Assembly: GCF_003217475.1 (NCBI RefSeq)
Contig: NZ_QJSP01000011.1
Location: forward strand, 1 to 64,000
Source of the DNA: Williamsia limnetica
GTDB taxonomy: Bacteria; Actinomycetota; Actinomycetes; Mycobacteriales; Mycobacteriaceae
DNA: 64,000 bases
Direction: 5' to 3'
Shown: positions 24,913-34,469 of the stretch, one piece after another
How the letters are laid out: each line of letters begins with the position of its first letter
Numbering within the stretch: position 1 is the stretch's first letter
Program-made: the position numbers and the translations under genes
Notes under the pieces: generated by a model
The model's database searches: none
What the model saw: only the letters and a program-made list of their open reading frames with translations
What the model was told of the DNA's origin: nothing

Positions 24913-27144
24913 GTGAGCGACGACGAACTGCGGGGGCGCACGCCCGAAGAACGCCGCAACGAGATTCGCCGCCGGCTCGGTGCACCGTCTGACGAAGTCC
25001 TGCGCGAGCCCGTCGTTCGACCCACCGATTCGCGCGCCACTGGTCCGCGCTCCACTGGTCTGCGCTCCACCGGTCTGGGCGCCGGCGACAACCGCCTGAC
25101 CGTTCGGGAACTGCTCAACCGGATGAACGCCGCCGGTGGCCCGGATGCTGCCGCCCAGCCCCCCACTGCCGGCCAGCCCCCCACTGCCGGCCAGCCCCCC
25201 ATTGCCGGAGCAGACTCCCCCTCGAGCGCACACCAACCGCCGCGCCGATCACGACGTTTCCGCCCCGCCGATGCGCCCACCGAGACGATCCTCGGCGCCA
25301 CCGGCCGCCCACCTGCCGACGAACCCAACACCGAGGTCATCCCGGCCACCCCTCGCGGCACAGCTGCGCCCGATGATGTCGCCGACGAGGTGGAGGTGAC
25401 CCGGTACTTCCCTCCGGTCGACACCGGCAACAACCCCGACCTGTCGGGCACCGCCACCGCACGTCGCGCGTCGAACGAATCCCTCGGACAGACTCCGGCT
25501 GATCACCCTGGCGGCGACGACAACCCCACCACCCGGGTCCCCCGCACCGTTGCGCCCGCGACAACCGGCGGCGGCAGACGCCACGCTGCTCCCCGGAGTC
25601 AGCGCGACCGACTACACCTGATCCGCACCGCCACCATCGGCGGTCGCGTCGTCATCGCGGTCGCCTGTGTGATGGCCTTGCTCGGCACCGGGGTCGTCTG
25701 GGGATATCAGAAGATCAAGGACGGCAACTGGAACACCGTCGACGCAGTCAACTCCGACAGCGAGAAGATCCGCGACAAGCAGTTGCAGACGGGCGATGAG
25801 ACCTACCTCATCGTCGGCACCGACACCCGATCCGGGGAAAACGGCAAGATGGGCGCCGGCGGCGCCGAACTGTTCGGGGGCGCCGCCCGCTCGGACACCG
25901 TGCTGCTGGTGAACATCCCGGCGGACCGCAGTCGCGTGGTCGCGGTCTCGTTCCCGCGCGACCTGCAGGTCAACCGCCCCGAGTGCGTGGGCTGGAACAA
26001 CGATGCCGGCGCGTACACCCCTGATGTGCTCCCACCGGCCGAGGGCGTGAAGCTCAACAGCGTGTACGGGGACGGCGGTCCGAAGTGCATGGTCGAAACC
26101 CTCACCGACATCAGCGGTTTGAACATCAACCACTTCATAGCCATGGATTTCTACGGCTTCGAGAAGGTGGTCGACAAAATCGGCGGCGTCGAGGTGTGCT
26201 CGACTGTTCCGCTCAACGACTACGAACTGGGCCCGATCCTGACGAAGTCGGGTAAGCAGACGCTCAGAGGCGGTAAAGCGCTCGACTACGTCCGCGCCCG
26301 CAACATCGAAACCGAGGGCACCGGCGACTACGGGCGCATCAAGCGTCAGCAACTCTTCATGTCGTCGCTGCTGCGCGCATCACTGTCCAGCAAGGTCCTC
26401 ACCAATCCGGCGACTCTCAACGGCATCATCGACACCTTCATCAAGTACAGCTTCGTCGACCAGGTGAACACCGACGACCTGCTGCAACTCGCGCAGTCGA
26501 TGCAGGGGCTCGACGCCGGCCGGGTCACCTTCCTGACCGCTCCGACGTCGGGAACCGCCGAAGACGGGTCCGGCAACGAGATCCCCCGTGACGACGACAT
26601 CCGCGCCATCTTCGACGCGATCATCAACGATGAGCCGCTACCCGGTGAGAAACAGGAAACACCGCCCACCACCTCGAGCGGGACCACGACCACACCGCCG
26701 ACGACCTCAGCAGCTCCGAAACCGTCTGTGGTCAGCGTCTCCGCGGTGTCGCCGTACGCCGTCTCGCTGCGAGTTCTGAACGGAACCGGGACCACCGGCG
26801 TGGCGACCGGGATCTCAGAAGGCCTGGCCGCGCAGGGCTACCAGGTCAATGGCGTCGCCGATGCGTCGGAGAACCGCACCGACACCGTGGTCCGTTACGG
26901 CGCAGGTCAGCAGGCCGCGGCCGCGACGATCGCCCAGATGTTCCCGGGTGCGACGATCCAGTCGGATCCCAACCTCGAAGCAGCCGTCGAGGTGATCGTC
27001 GGCAGTTCGTTCACCGGCGAACTCGGCCAGGCACCCGCCGAGGGCGCGCAGATCAGCGCCGATGAAGTCGCCCGCGAAGCCGACGGCGACCAACTGCCCA
27101 ACGACCTCACGGTGACAAACGCCGGCGACGCCAGCTGCAGCTGA
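24913..27144 (+). CDS. LytR-CpsA-Psr family ligase with LytR_C domain
   Basis: The 743-residue protein has a long low-complexity cytoplasmic tail (about residues 1-235), one membrane helix (VVIAVACVMALLGTGVVWGY) and an LCP domain with the pyrophosphate/metal motifs TDTRSG, RSDTVLLVNI, VSFPRDL and YVRARNIETEGTGDYGRIKRQQ. A Thr/Pro linker leads to a LytR_C domain (SLRVLNGTGTTGVATGISEGLAAQGY). LCP proteins attach arabinogalactan to peptidoglycan in this order. The tail contains amplified repeats (15-bp near 25030-25076 and 18-bp at 25156-25209). It starts with GTG at 24913 and sits at the Rv0822c position. Confidence 0.88.
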   Translation: MSDDELRGRTPEERRNEIRRRLGAPSDEVLREPVVRPTDSRATGPRSTGLRSTGLGAGDNRLTVRELLNRMNAAGGPDAAAQPPTAGQPPTAGQPPIAGADSPSSAHQPPRRSRRFRPADAPTETILGATGRPPADEPNTEVIPATPRGTAAPDDVADEVEVTRYFPPVDTGNNPDLSGTATARRASNESLGQTPADHPGGDDNPTTRVPRTVAPATTGGGRRHAAPRSQRDRLHLIRTATIGGRVVIAVACVMALLGTGVVWGYQKIKDGNWNTVDAVNSDSEKIRDKQLQTGDETYLIVGTDTRSGENGKMGAGGAELFGGAARSDTVLLVNIPADRSRVVAVSFPRDLQVNRPECVGWNNDAGAYTPDVLPPAEGVKLNSVYGDGGPKCMVETLTDISGLNINHFIAMDFYGFEKVVDKIGGVEVCSTVPLNDYELGPILTKSGKQTLRGGKALDYVRARNIETEGTGDYGRIKRQQLFMSSLLRASLSSKVLTNPATLNGIIDTFIKYSFVDQVNTDDLLQLAQSMQGLDAGRVTFLTAPTSGTAEDGSGNEIPRDDDIRAIFDAIINDEPLPGEKQETPPTTSSGTTTTPPTTSAAPKPSVVSVSAVSPYAVSLRVLNGTGTTGVATGISEGLAAQGYQVNGVADASENRTDTVVRYGAGQQAAAATIAQMFPGATIQSDPNLEAAVEVIVGSSFTGELGQAPAEGAQISADEVAREADGDQLPNDLTVTNAGDASCS
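25156..25209 (+). repeat. 18-bp coding repeat in the LCP tail
   Basis: Three head-to-tail 18-bp copies (25156-25173, 25174-25191, 25192-25209) encode QPPTAG-type hexapeptides; the third copy differs at two bases. Length probably varies between strains. Confidence 0.85.
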
Positions 27145-27225
27145 TCCACAGACGTCGTGCACTCGTTCATTCGCAGTTCACCGGCCGACCACCAACTACA
27201 CCGATTCTGGCAGTACGGTTGATAC

Positions 27226-27885
27226 ATGCGTAGTGCCTACATTGAGCAGATGGCAGAACTCAACGGAGTTCTGGGACAGATGTGTGAACTGGCCGGGGTG
27301 GCGATGGAGCGATCCACCCAGGCGTTGCTCCAGGCGGACCTGGCGGTCGCCGAGGAGGTCATCGGGAGCCATGAGCACCTGACGACATTGTCGACCCAAG
27401 CCGAAGAACGAGCATTCGCCCTCCTGGCGCTGCAGGCACCGGTGGCCGGGGATCTCCGGTCGATCGTGAGCGGATTCCAGATCGTCGCCGACATCGACCG
27501 GATGGGTGCGCTTGCACTCCACGTCGCGAAGGTCGCCCGCCGCCGACACCCCGCCAAGGCGCTGCCCGAAGAGGTCAACGGCTACTTCGCCGAGATGGGT
27601 CGCCTGGCGATCACGATGGCGTCCAACGCCCGCGAGGTGCTCACCACCCAGAACCCCGAAGACGCCCTGAAGCTGCAGGACGACGACGACGCGATGGACG
27701 ATCTGCATCGTCACCTGTTCACGGTGCTGATGGACCGCGACTGGAGTCACGGCGTCGCCGCGGCCGTCGATGTGACCCTGCTGGGTCGCTACTACGAGCG
27801 CTTCGCCGACCACGCCGTGCTCATCGGCCGCCGAGTCGTGTTCCAGGCGACCGGCCAGACCCCGGAACAGTTCATCGAGGTCTAG
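27226..27885 (+). CDS. phoU: Phosphate transport regulator PhoU
   Basis: The 219-residue all-helical protein has two PhoU repeats, each with an E/DxxxD-type metal site: residues near [31 protein letters not shown] and near [25 protein letters not shown]. PhoU mediates signalling between the PstSCAB transporter and the phosphate two-component system, repressing it when phosphate is plentiful. It is separate from and opposite in strand to the pst operon about 3 kb away, as with phoY2 in mycobacteria. A strong terminator follows. Confidence 0.92.
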   Translation: MRSAYIEQMAELNGVLGQMCELAGVAMERSTQALLQADLAVAEEVIGSHEHLTTLSTQAEERAFALLALQAPVAGDLRSIVSGFQIVADIDRMGALALHVAKVARRRHPAKALPEEVNGYFAEMGRLAITMASNAREVLTTQNPEDALKLQDDDDAMDDLHRHLFTVLMDRDWSHGVAAAVDVTLLGRYYERFADHAVLIGRRVVFQATGQTPEQFIEV

Positions 27886-27900
27886 CTCTCTGCTTTACAG

Positions 27901-27962
27901 AAGCACACGCTCCGGTCAGGTGCACATGTCGCAGCATGTGCTTGTGACCGGAGCGTGTGCTT
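27901..27962. terminator. Long hairpin, bidirectional terminator phoU / pseudokinase
   Basis: AAGCACACGCTCCGGTCA (27901-27918) pairs perfectly with 27945-27962 (18 bp). The loop holds a second perfect 7-bp hairpin (GCACATG/CATGTGC, 27922-27941). The stem runs into TTTT on the plus strand. It sits between convergent genes. Confidence 0.85.
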
Positions 27963-27984
27963 TTGCGTTGTGCAGCTGCGGTTC

Positions 27985-28857
27985 TCAGCGCTGCGCAGTC
28001 CGCAGCGAGCCGAGCCGATCGGCGAGCTCGGCAGCGGTACGGAATCGATCGCTATGTGGCGCAAGGCATTCGGAGATCAGGTCCCGCTCGGCCGGCGACA
28101 GCGACTCGCTGAGTTTCGGTTTGGTCGACTGCACCGTGCGGATCGCCACCAGTGGCTGCATGTCCGGCAGCTCTCCGTAGAGTCCCTCGCCGGTCAGCGC
28201 GCGGTGGATGGTGGCACCGAGCGCCCACAGATCCGTTGCCCGAGAAGGCGTCTGACCGACCAGGGTGTCAGGATCGGCGAACTCGAGGGTGGCGGACGAA
28301 CCGATGCCGCTGACCGCCGTCGCTGCCGTGATCACCCTGGCCAGCCCGAGCCCAGAGAGCGCTCCCGGCGGATTGTCCCCGGCCGGGCCGCCCGAGTTCG
28401 CCCCGGCGATCATCACGTTGGCGGGCTTGATGTCTCCGTGCACCAGACCGGCTTCGTGCATGTCGTGCGCTCCCCGCGCCGCACACTCCAGCACCGCGAG
28501 CGCGTGATCCCGCGGCAACGGCATCGCCGGGGTCGCCATCGAGCCACCTGCGAAATACACCATCGAATACATGAAGAGGTCGTGCAACGCCGCCTCGTAC
28601 AGTTTCACCAGATAGACCGAGTCCACTGCAGCGAAGGTCCGTAGCTCCCGCGCCCCGCGATGAAAGGCGTCTTCTCCGCACGGGTTCGAGAAGACCTTCA
28701 GCGCAACATGTTCGACCCCGAGGCCGAGCCGGTCCGGCGGAATCGCGAGGTAGCACAGACCGTGGCTGCCCGCGCCTAGACCGCGGACGATGCGGTAGTC
28801 CGCGATCGCCGGCGGGAGGCGGCGGGAATCAGTGCTCGGTGAGCCGTCAACGAACAT
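27985..28857 (-). CDS. Ser/Thr kinase-like protein, probable pseudokinase
   Basis: The 290-residue soluble protein has a kinase fold with glycine loop GLGAGSHG, the Lys of VALKVF and a catalytic loop HGDIKPANVM. The DFG motif expected about 25 residues later reads GLG (ALSGLGLARV), so the Mg-binding Asp is absent, and the catalytic-loop Arg is Gly. It is therefore probably inactive or atypical. It overlaps the FHA gene by 11 bp, so kinase-like and phosphothreonine-binding proteins are made together. Confidence 0.8.
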   Translation of the reverse strand: MFVDGSPSTDSRRLPPAIADYRIVRGLGAGSHGLCYLAIPPDRLGLGVEHVALKVFSNPCGEDAFHRGARELRTFAAVDSVYLVKLYEAALHDLFMYSMVYFAGGSMATPAMPLPRDHALAVLECAARGAHDMHEAGLVHGDIKPANVMIAGANSGGPAGDNPPGALSGLGLARVITAATAVSGIGSSATLEFADPDTLVGQTPSRATDLWALGATIHRALTGEGLYGELPDMQPLVAIRTVQSTKPKLSESLSPAERDLISECLAPHSDRFRTAAELADRLGSLRTAQR

Positions 28858-30241
28858 CGCTGATCCTCCCGTGAGGTGACTCGAACAGCAGAGACCTGCT
28901 TCCCACCCTGAGTTGGGAACCCGGGTACAGGACGGCTTCCTGCCCGCGACGCAGCGTGATCCACCCGGGTGCCCTGGGCAGACGGACGTACGTCCCGTTC
29001 ACCGAGCCGGCGTCGATGACCCGGACCTCCCAATCCACCAGCCGCAGTTCGCAATGGGCTCGCGACATCGACCCGGACGTGTCGTTGATCCGAATGGGAT
29101 CCAAGGGACCGATGCCCACACTCGCGATCCCACCGCGGCTGGCCACCATCGGCTCCGGATCGCGGCCGATCAGCAAGTCACCGGCCACCACGAAGGTGGT
29201 TCCGTCGTCGATCACCAGCAGCCCCAACGGCGGCCTCGGTCCCTGCACGAGCGCGCCGGTCATGCGATCGATCCGGATGCCGCACCGGGTGCACACCGGC
29301 AGCCGGGGATCATTGATATGTCCGTTCGCACAGAGCAACCCGTTGATCTGCAGCTGCTGATCACGCAGCGCGACCTTCGGATTGACCGCGCTGACAGGCC
29401 GGTTCGCGACATCGGTCGGCGCCGACGACAAGGCGGCGTCCGCCGGGCCGACGACATCGCGGGGCGGCACCAGCGTGGGTTCGGCGATACCCTGCCGGAA
29501 CGCCGCAGGTGCGCGGGGACCACCGACGATCGGCAGTGGCGTGCGCGCGGACCCGACCAGCGGCGGGACGTCGTCGAGCCGGACCGCGAACATCGGCGGC
29601 ACCAGTGGGGTCGGATCTGCAGGGACCGCTGCGGAGCCCACGAGGATCGGATCGCCCGCGGTCGGTTCCGGTGCCGCGACCGGGTTCGGTTCGGGGATCG
29701 TGTACACAGCACTGTCCGTCGACGGAGACGCCGAGGGCCACAAGATCATTCCGGCCCCGGGCGCAGCCCCCTTCTCCAGACTGAAGATCTCCGACGGGGC
29801 GATACCTGTCGCCCCGATCGGCCCGCCTGCCAGCGGATCGGCGGCATCGATCGTCAGTGCCAGCGCAAAGATCGTGGCGGGATAGCTGCGCTGAACCAGG
29901 AACCCTGCGTCGGCGCCCCGGATGACCTCGGGGGTCGCGAACTCGGTGACATAGACCCGCACCGTCGCGGCGCCGTAGGCGAACACCTCGAGCCCGCCGT
30001 GCCGGTCTGTCGAGATGACTGCGAAGTCGGGGCTGCTGTCCTCATTGGCGAGCAACCACTTCGTCAGTGCGCGCAGCCGCGACCCTTCCACACCATCCAG
30101 TGATTCGGTGGACAGCTGCGCGAGTTCGGTCAGCGTGGCGCTGGTTCGCATCGGGTCGGCGTCGACCAGCAGCAGCGACGGCCCTCGCCGGAGTGCGACA
30201 CCCCGGCCGGGCAGCACACTGACCGGATGTTTAGCCGTCAC
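28847..30241 (-). CDS. FHA-domain protein with zinc-ribbon-like segment
   Basis: The 464-residue protein opens with a conserved region (VLPGRGVALRRGPSLLLVDAD) and a disordered Pro/Ala-rich middle. A Cys-rich knuckle follows (GLLCANGHINDPRLPVCTRCGIRID), then a C-terminal forkhead-associated domain with GRDPEP, SMSRAHCELRL and DAGSVNGTYVRL. FHA domains bind phosphothreonine. Its overlap with the kinase-like gene suggests a pair in which a phosphorylated partner or kinase is recognised. It begins 86 bp downstream of the pstB stop, after a terminator. Confidence 0.85.
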   Translation of the reverse strand: MTAKHPVSVLPGRGVALRRGPSLLLVDADPMRTSATLTELAQLSTESLDGVEGSRLRALTKWLLANEDSSPDFAVISTDRHGGLEVFAYGAATVRVYVTEFATPEVIRGADAGFLVQRSYPATIFALALTIDAADPLAGGPIGATGIAPSEIFSLEKGAAPGAGMILWPSASPSTDSAVYTIPEPNPVAAPEPTAGDPILVGSAAVPADPTPLVPPMFAVRLDDVPPLVGSARTPLPIVGGPRAPAAFRQGIAEPTLVPPRDVVGPADAALSSAPTDVANRPVSAVNPKVALRDQQLQINGLLCANGHINDPRLPVCTRCGIRIDRMTGALVQGPRPPLGLLVIDDGTTFVVAGDLLIGRDPEPMVASRGGIASVGIGPLDPIRINDTSGSMSRAHCELRLVDWEVRVIDAGSVNGTYVRLPRAPGWITLRRGQEAVLYPGSQLRVGSRSLLFESPHGRISDVR

Positions 30242-30266
30242 CCGATCATCATTGCAGTAAATTCAC

Positions 30267-30306
30267 CCAAGACCGCCAAGGGGGTCTGAGCCCCTGGCGG
30301 TCCTGG
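30267..30306 (-). terminator. Terminator of the pst operon
   Basis: GACCGCCAAGGGG and CCCCTGGCGGTC form a 12-bp stem with one bulge and a short loop just beyond pstB. It separates the pst operon from the FHA gene on the same strand. Confidence 0.65.
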
Positions 30307-30326
30307 TGATGGTGCGAGATCTCTCT

Positions 30327-31103
30327 TTAACCAAATCGGCCGGAGATGTAGTCTTCGGTCGCCTTCTGCGCGGGGTTGGAGAACATCGTCTCGGTGTCGC
30401 TGACCTCGATCAGCTGTCCCGGCTGGCCGACACCCGCGAGGTTGAAGAATGCCGTCTGGTCGCTCACCCGCGCCGCCTGCTGCATGTTGTGCGTGACGAT
30501 GACGATGGTGAAGTCTTTCTTGAGCTCGTTGATCAGTTCTTCGATCGCGAGCGTCGAGATCGGGTCGAGTGCCGAGCAGGGCTCGTCCATCAACAGCACC
30601 TCGGGCGAGACCGCGATCGCGCGGGCGATGCACAGGCGCTGCTGCTGACCACCGGAGAGGCCGCCGCCGGGCTTGTCGAGCCGGTCCTTGACCTCTTCCC
30701 AGAGGTTCGCGCCGCGCAGGCTGCGCTCGGCGGTTTCATCGAGCTGCTTCTTGTCCCGCAGTCCCTGCAGACGCAGGCCGGCGACGACGTTGTCCTTGAT
30801 CGACATCGTCGGGAACGGGTTCGGGCGCTGGAAGACCATACCGATGGTCGAACGCACCGAGACCGGGTCGGTTCCCCTGTTGTAGATGTCCTCACCGTCG
30901 AGCAGCACCTTGCCTTCGACACGGGCACCGGGGGTGACCTCGTGCATCCGGTTCAGGGTGCGCAGCACAGTGGACTTGCCACAGCCGGAGGGGCCGATGA
31001 ACGCCGTGATGCAGCGCGGCGGCACTTCGAGGCTGACGTCCTTCACGGCGTGGAAGGCGCTGTAGTAGATGTTCAGGTCTTTGATGTCGAGACGTTTTGC
31101 CAT
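30327..31103 (-). CDS. pstB: Phosphate ABC transporter ATP-binding protein PstB
   Basis: The 258-residue ATPase has Walker [11 protein letters not shown]-loop VFQRPNPFP (typical of PstB), signature LSGGQQQR, Walker [14 protein letters not shown] and switch His in VTHNMQQ. It powers the PstCA channel for high-affinity phosphate uptake. It is last in the order pstS-pstC-pstA-pstB on the minus strand. Confidence 0.95.
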   Translation of the reverse strand: MAKRLDIKDLNIYYSAFHAVKDVSLEVPPRCITAFIGPSGCGKSTVLRTLNRMHEVTPGARVEGKVLLDGEDIYNRGTDPVSVRSTIGMVFQRPNPFPTMSIKDNVVAGLRLQGLRDKKQLDETAERSLRGANLWEEVKDRLDKPGGGLSGGQQQRLCIARAIAVSPEVLLMDEPCSALDPISTLAIEELINELKKDFTIVIVTHNMQQAARVSDQTAFFNLAGVGQPGQLIEVSDTETMFSNPAQKATEDYISGRFG

Positions 31104-31157
31104 GAGATGAATCTTTCGTTTGCTTCGGCCGTGGGTGCTTGTGGGTCTTGGAAGGTC

Positions 31158-32051
31158 TCAGAACTTCTTGGGCGAGAAGACCTTCGAGACGACTTTGGCG
31201 CCGAAGTACACGATCGCCACCAGGATCACGAGGGTCAGCGCGGCGCCCCACACGGTGTCGAAGGCGCCGGGACCGTTGTTGTACTGCTGCACCATCATCA
31301 GTGGCAGCGACTGTTGGTTGCCCTCGAACGGGTTCGTGTTCAACACCTTCGTCGAACCGACGAGGATGAGGACCGGTGCTGATTCACCCATCACCCGCGC
31401 AATCGCGAGCATGACACCGGTGATGATGCCCGAGAGCGCTGTCGGGAGCACGATCATCACGATCGTCTTCCACTTGGGCACGCCGAGTGCATAGGACGCC
31501 TCCCGCAGATCCTGCGGGACGATCTTCAGCATCTCCTCGGTGGACCGGACCACGATCGGCGCCATCAGTAGCACCAGGGCCAGCGACACCACGAAACCGG
31601 ATCGCGGAAGATCGAAGGTGGTGCGCCATACCGCGTAGATGAACAGTGCGGCGACGATCGACGGAACGCCCGAGAGAATGTCGACCATGAAGGTCGTGAT
31701 CTTCTGCAGTTTCGAGTTGTTGCCGTATTCGACCAGGTAGATGGCGACAAAGATGCCGATCGGGATCGCGATGACCGCAGCGATCGCGGTCTGCTGCAGG
31801 GTGCCGATGATCGCGTTGAGCGCGCCACCGCGCAACTCCGACTTCTGCCACCAGTCGGGGTCGGTGATGGCGCCGATGCCGCGGGACACCAGGGTCCAGA
31901 GCAGCCAGAACAAAGGGATCATCGCGATGACCACGGCAGCCGTGACCAGGACCGCTGCGCCCTTGTCGCTGACCTTTCGGCTCCGCTTGACCGGGGTGAA
32001 CCCCGAGGGGGTGCGTTTGACCGGTGCGGTGCTTGCGTCGAGTGTCGTCAT
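31158..32051 (-). CDS. pstA: Phosphate ABC transporter permease PstA
   Basis: The 297-residue permease has six membrane segments and the BPD loop EEMLKIVPQDLREASYALGVPKWKTIV, in which EAxxAxGxxxxxxI contacts PstB. IFVAIYLVEYGNNSKLQ and GVPSIVAALFIYAVW match PstA. It starts one base after the pstC stop. Confidence 0.93.
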   Translation of the reverse strand: MTTLDASTAPVKRTPSGFTPVKRSRKVSDKGAAVLVTAAVVIAMIPLFWLLWTLVSRGIGAITDPDWWQKSELRGGALNAIIGTLQQTAIAAVIAIPIGIFVAIYLVEYGNNSKLQKITTFMVDILSGVPSIVAALFIYAVWRTTFDLPRSGFVVSLALVLLMAPIVVRSTEEMLKIVPQDLREASYALGVPKWKTIVMIVLPTALSGIITGVMLAIARVMGESAPVLILVGSTKVLNTNPFEGNQQSLPLMMVQQYNNGPGAFDTVWGAALTLVILVAIVYFGAKVVSKVFSPKKF

Positions 32052-32052
32052 G

Positions 32053-33102
32053 TCACTTGGCCTTCCGTCCGGTGATGACTGCGCGGGCGGCGGAGTTGAC
32101 GATGAACGTCAGGACGAACAGGGTCAGTCCGGCGGAGATGTAGGCACCGGTCTTGGCCGGTGAATCGAACTCGGCCGCGTTGTTGGCGATCTTGGTGGCG
32201 AAGGTCTCGCCGCTCTCCATCAGGTTGAAGTCGATCGGGCCTGCTGTCGAGATGATCAGCAGCAGGGCCATCGTCTCGCCGAGTGCCCGGCCGAGGCCGA
32301 GCATCGACCCGCTGATGTAACCGGAGAACCCGAACGGGATGACCGATACGCGGACCACCTCGAACTTCGTGGCACCGAGGGCCAACGCGGCCTCTCGATG
32401 GCCTACGGGGGTCTGGACGAACACCTCTCGGGTCACCGAGGTGATGATCGGCAGGATCATCACCGCCAGCACGATGCCGGCCGTCAACATGGTTCCACCG
32501 GTCGACATGTTGGCGACCTGGCTCGGCTCCTGGAACAACGGCAGGAAGCCGAGGTTGCCGACCAGCCACTCGTTGAGAGGCACCAGGGCGGGACCCAGAA
32601 CCAGGATGCCCCAGAGTCCGTAGACGATCGAGGGCACCGCGGCCAGCAGATCGATCACGTAAGAGATCGGACCGACCAGTCGCCGTGGTGCGTATTCCGT
32701 GAGGAAGATCGCGATCCCGAGGGCGATCGGCATTGCCAGGAGCAAGGCGATGAACGACACCAGCAGGGTTGCGTAGAGCAGCCCCGGGATGCCGAACTTC
32801 ATGTCACCCTCGGTGACCCATGGGCCCGAGTAGGTGAAGAAGTTCGCCGTGTTGTCGAGCAGCGACGGGACTGCCTGGATGATCAGGAACAGCGCGATCA
32901 AGCCGATGATCGCCGAGATGAAAATGCCAGAGCCGACCGAGAGGGTCCGGAAGATCCGGTCTCCGAGGCGAACCGCTGAGCCGTTGTCACTACGGAGCGA
33001 ACCGCCCGGTTGGGTCGGGCCGCCTGTGGTGGCGGTGTCTTCTTGAGTCGTCGAGGAACTCATCTTCCCTTTCGCCCTCGTCGTGTCGTCGAGCTCAGTC
33101 AT
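32053..33102 (-). CDS. pstC: Phosphate ABC transporter permease PstC
   Basis: The 349-residue permease has a hydrophilic N-terminal tail of about 55 residues, then six helices. PstC landmarks are IFLTEYAPRRL, AVPSIVYGLWGILVLGP and the coupling loop REAALALGATKFEVVRV. It follows pstS after 55 bp and immediately precedes pstA. Confidence 0.93.
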   Translation of the reverse strand: MTELDDTTRAKGKMSSSTTQEDTATTGGPTQPGGSLRSDNGSAVRLGDRIFRTLSVGSGIFISAIIGLIALFLIIQAVPSLLDNTANFFTYSGPWVTEGDMKFGIPGLLYATLLVSFIALLLAMPIALGIAIFLTEYAPRRLVGPISYVIDLLAAVPSIVYGLWGILVLGPALVPLNEWLVGNLGFLPLFQEPSQVANMSTGGTMLTAGIVLAVMILPIITSVTREVFVQTPVGHREAALALGATKFEVVRVSVIPFGFSGYISGSMLGLGRALGETMALLLIISTAGPIDFNLMESGETFATKIANNAAEFDSPAKTGAYISAGLTLFVLTFIVNSAARAVITGRKAK

Positions 33103-33157
33103 TCTCGACTACCGTCTTTTCTCGTCATCGCAGGCAGGTCCCGTCGCTGTTGATCGA

Positions 33158-34210
33158 TCAGGCCAAGGCGTCGATGGTCGACTGCAGCTTAGCTTTGTAG
33201 GTGTCGGGCAGCGGGGTGTAGCCCAGCTCCGACAACCCCTCCTGGCCGTTGTTCAGGATCGTGGTGAACGAGTCCTTGATGGTCTGCGAGACCTCGCCCT
33301 CGTAGCCTGCGGAGCAGACGATCGAGTACGGGGTCAGCAGCAGCGGGTAGGCGCCGGCCTCGTTCAGCGCGAACAGAGCGTCGGTGTCGACGATCAGGTT
33401 CTTGGAGTTGGGGTCGGTGAACGTGACCGCATCCAAGGCCTTGGCGGAGGTCTCGCCGTTCAGCTCGGTTGCACCGGAGCCGAAGTCGATCTGCGCGATG
33501 CCGAGGTTGTTCTCCTCCGCGAAGCCCCACTCGACGTAGGTGACCGAGCCGGGGGTCTTGCTGACGGTGTCGCCGACGCCGGTCGACTTGGCAGCGCCGG
33601 AGCCGCCCTGTCCGAGGAATGCCTTGTCGTGCTCGTACGGCCAGGCCTGGGGAGCGGTGTCCTGCAGGAAGCGCTGGAAGTTGTCGGTGGTACCGGAGCT
33701 GTCGCTGCGGTGGACCGGCACGATGGGGATGGACGGCAGGGTCTTGCCGGGGTTGAGAGCCGCGATCTCCGGTGCGTTCCAGGTGGTGATCTTCGAGTCG
33801 AAGATGCCGGCCAGGACGGTCGGGTTCAGGACGAGTCCTTCGACGCCCTCAACGTTGTAGGCGATCGCGACCGGTCCGGCGACCAGCGGGATGTGCCACG
33901 CCTCGTTGCCGCCGCAGCGGGTCGCGGCCTCGGTGATCTCTTCGTCCTTCAGCGGCGAGTCAGAACCGGCGAAGTCGACGTCGCTGCTCAGGAACTTGCT
34001 GATGCCGTCGCCCGAGCCGGAGCCCGTGTAGTTCAGCACGATGCCGCCGTTGTCGGCGACGACCGTCTGGAAGTGCTCCATCGCCTTCTGCTGAGCGGTC
34101 GATCCTTCACCGCTCACCGTGCCGCCGCTCTCTTCACTGCTGCACGACGCCAGCACCAGGGCAGTTACTGCGGCCGCACACACGATGGCGCCACTTGACT
34201 TGATTCTCAC
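33158..34210 (-). CDS. pstS: Phosphate-binding lipoprotein PstS
   Basis: The mature protein is a periplasmic phosphate receptor: STAQQKAMEHFQ, LNYTGSGSGDGISKFL, DFAGSDSPLK and HRSDSSGTTDNFQ contain the phosphate-binding Ser/Thr/Asp residues. The signal peptide ends in a lipobox (LVLASC), so it is lipid anchored. The frame allows ATG 34225, but GGAGGA directly after that ATG is the ribosome site for GTG 34210, giving 350 residues. It leads the pst operon; phosphate-starvation boxes lie upstream. Confidence 0.93.
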   Translation of the reverse strand: MRIKSSGAIVCAAAVTALVLASCSSEESGGTVSGEGSTAQQKAMEHFQTVVADNGGIVLNYTGSGSGDGISKFLSSDVDFAGSDSPLKDEEITEAATRCGGNEAWHIPLVAGPVAIAYNVEGVEGLVLNPTVLAGIFDSKITTWNAPEIAALNPGKTLPSIPIVPVHRSDSSGTTDNFQRFLQDTAPQAWPYEHDKAFLGQGGSGAAKSTGVGDTVSKTPGSVTYVEWGFAEENNLGIAQIDFGSGATELNGETSAKALDAVTFTDPNSKNLIVDTDALFALNEAGAYPLLLTPYSIVCSAGYEGEVSQTIKDSFTTILNNGQEGLSELGYTPLPDTYKAKLQSTIDALA

Positions 34211-34412
34211 CGAAGATTCCTCCATGGGCTTTGCTCATGACACCTCGTGATTTCGGGATGCCACGTCAGTTTCCGAGCGCCTTACGCGCTACCTGATGAA
34301 AGCTAGAGCCCGGTCATGGACGGATTACCTACACATGGTTAACCGAAGATGAATTGCAGGGTGTCGGAATTCACCGGTTCTGCGCAGGTGAAAATCTGCC
34401 TGGTCATGCACT

Positions 34413-34430
34413 GTTCACTTGCAGGTCACC
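34413..34430 (-). promoter_or_regulatory. PHO-box-like direct repeats upstream of pstS
   Basis: GTTCACT (34413) and GGTCACC (34424) are direct repeats with an 11-bp period, the spacing of PHO boxes bound by PhoP/RegX3-class regulators. Related TTCACC/GGTGAA (34370-34392) and GGTGAAC/GTTCACA (34449-34468) elements flank it. The region is 200-250 bp upstream of pstS. Confidence 0.5.
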
Positions 34431-34469
34431 GGGCGTACGCACACCCACGGTGAACTGCGGCGTTCACAC

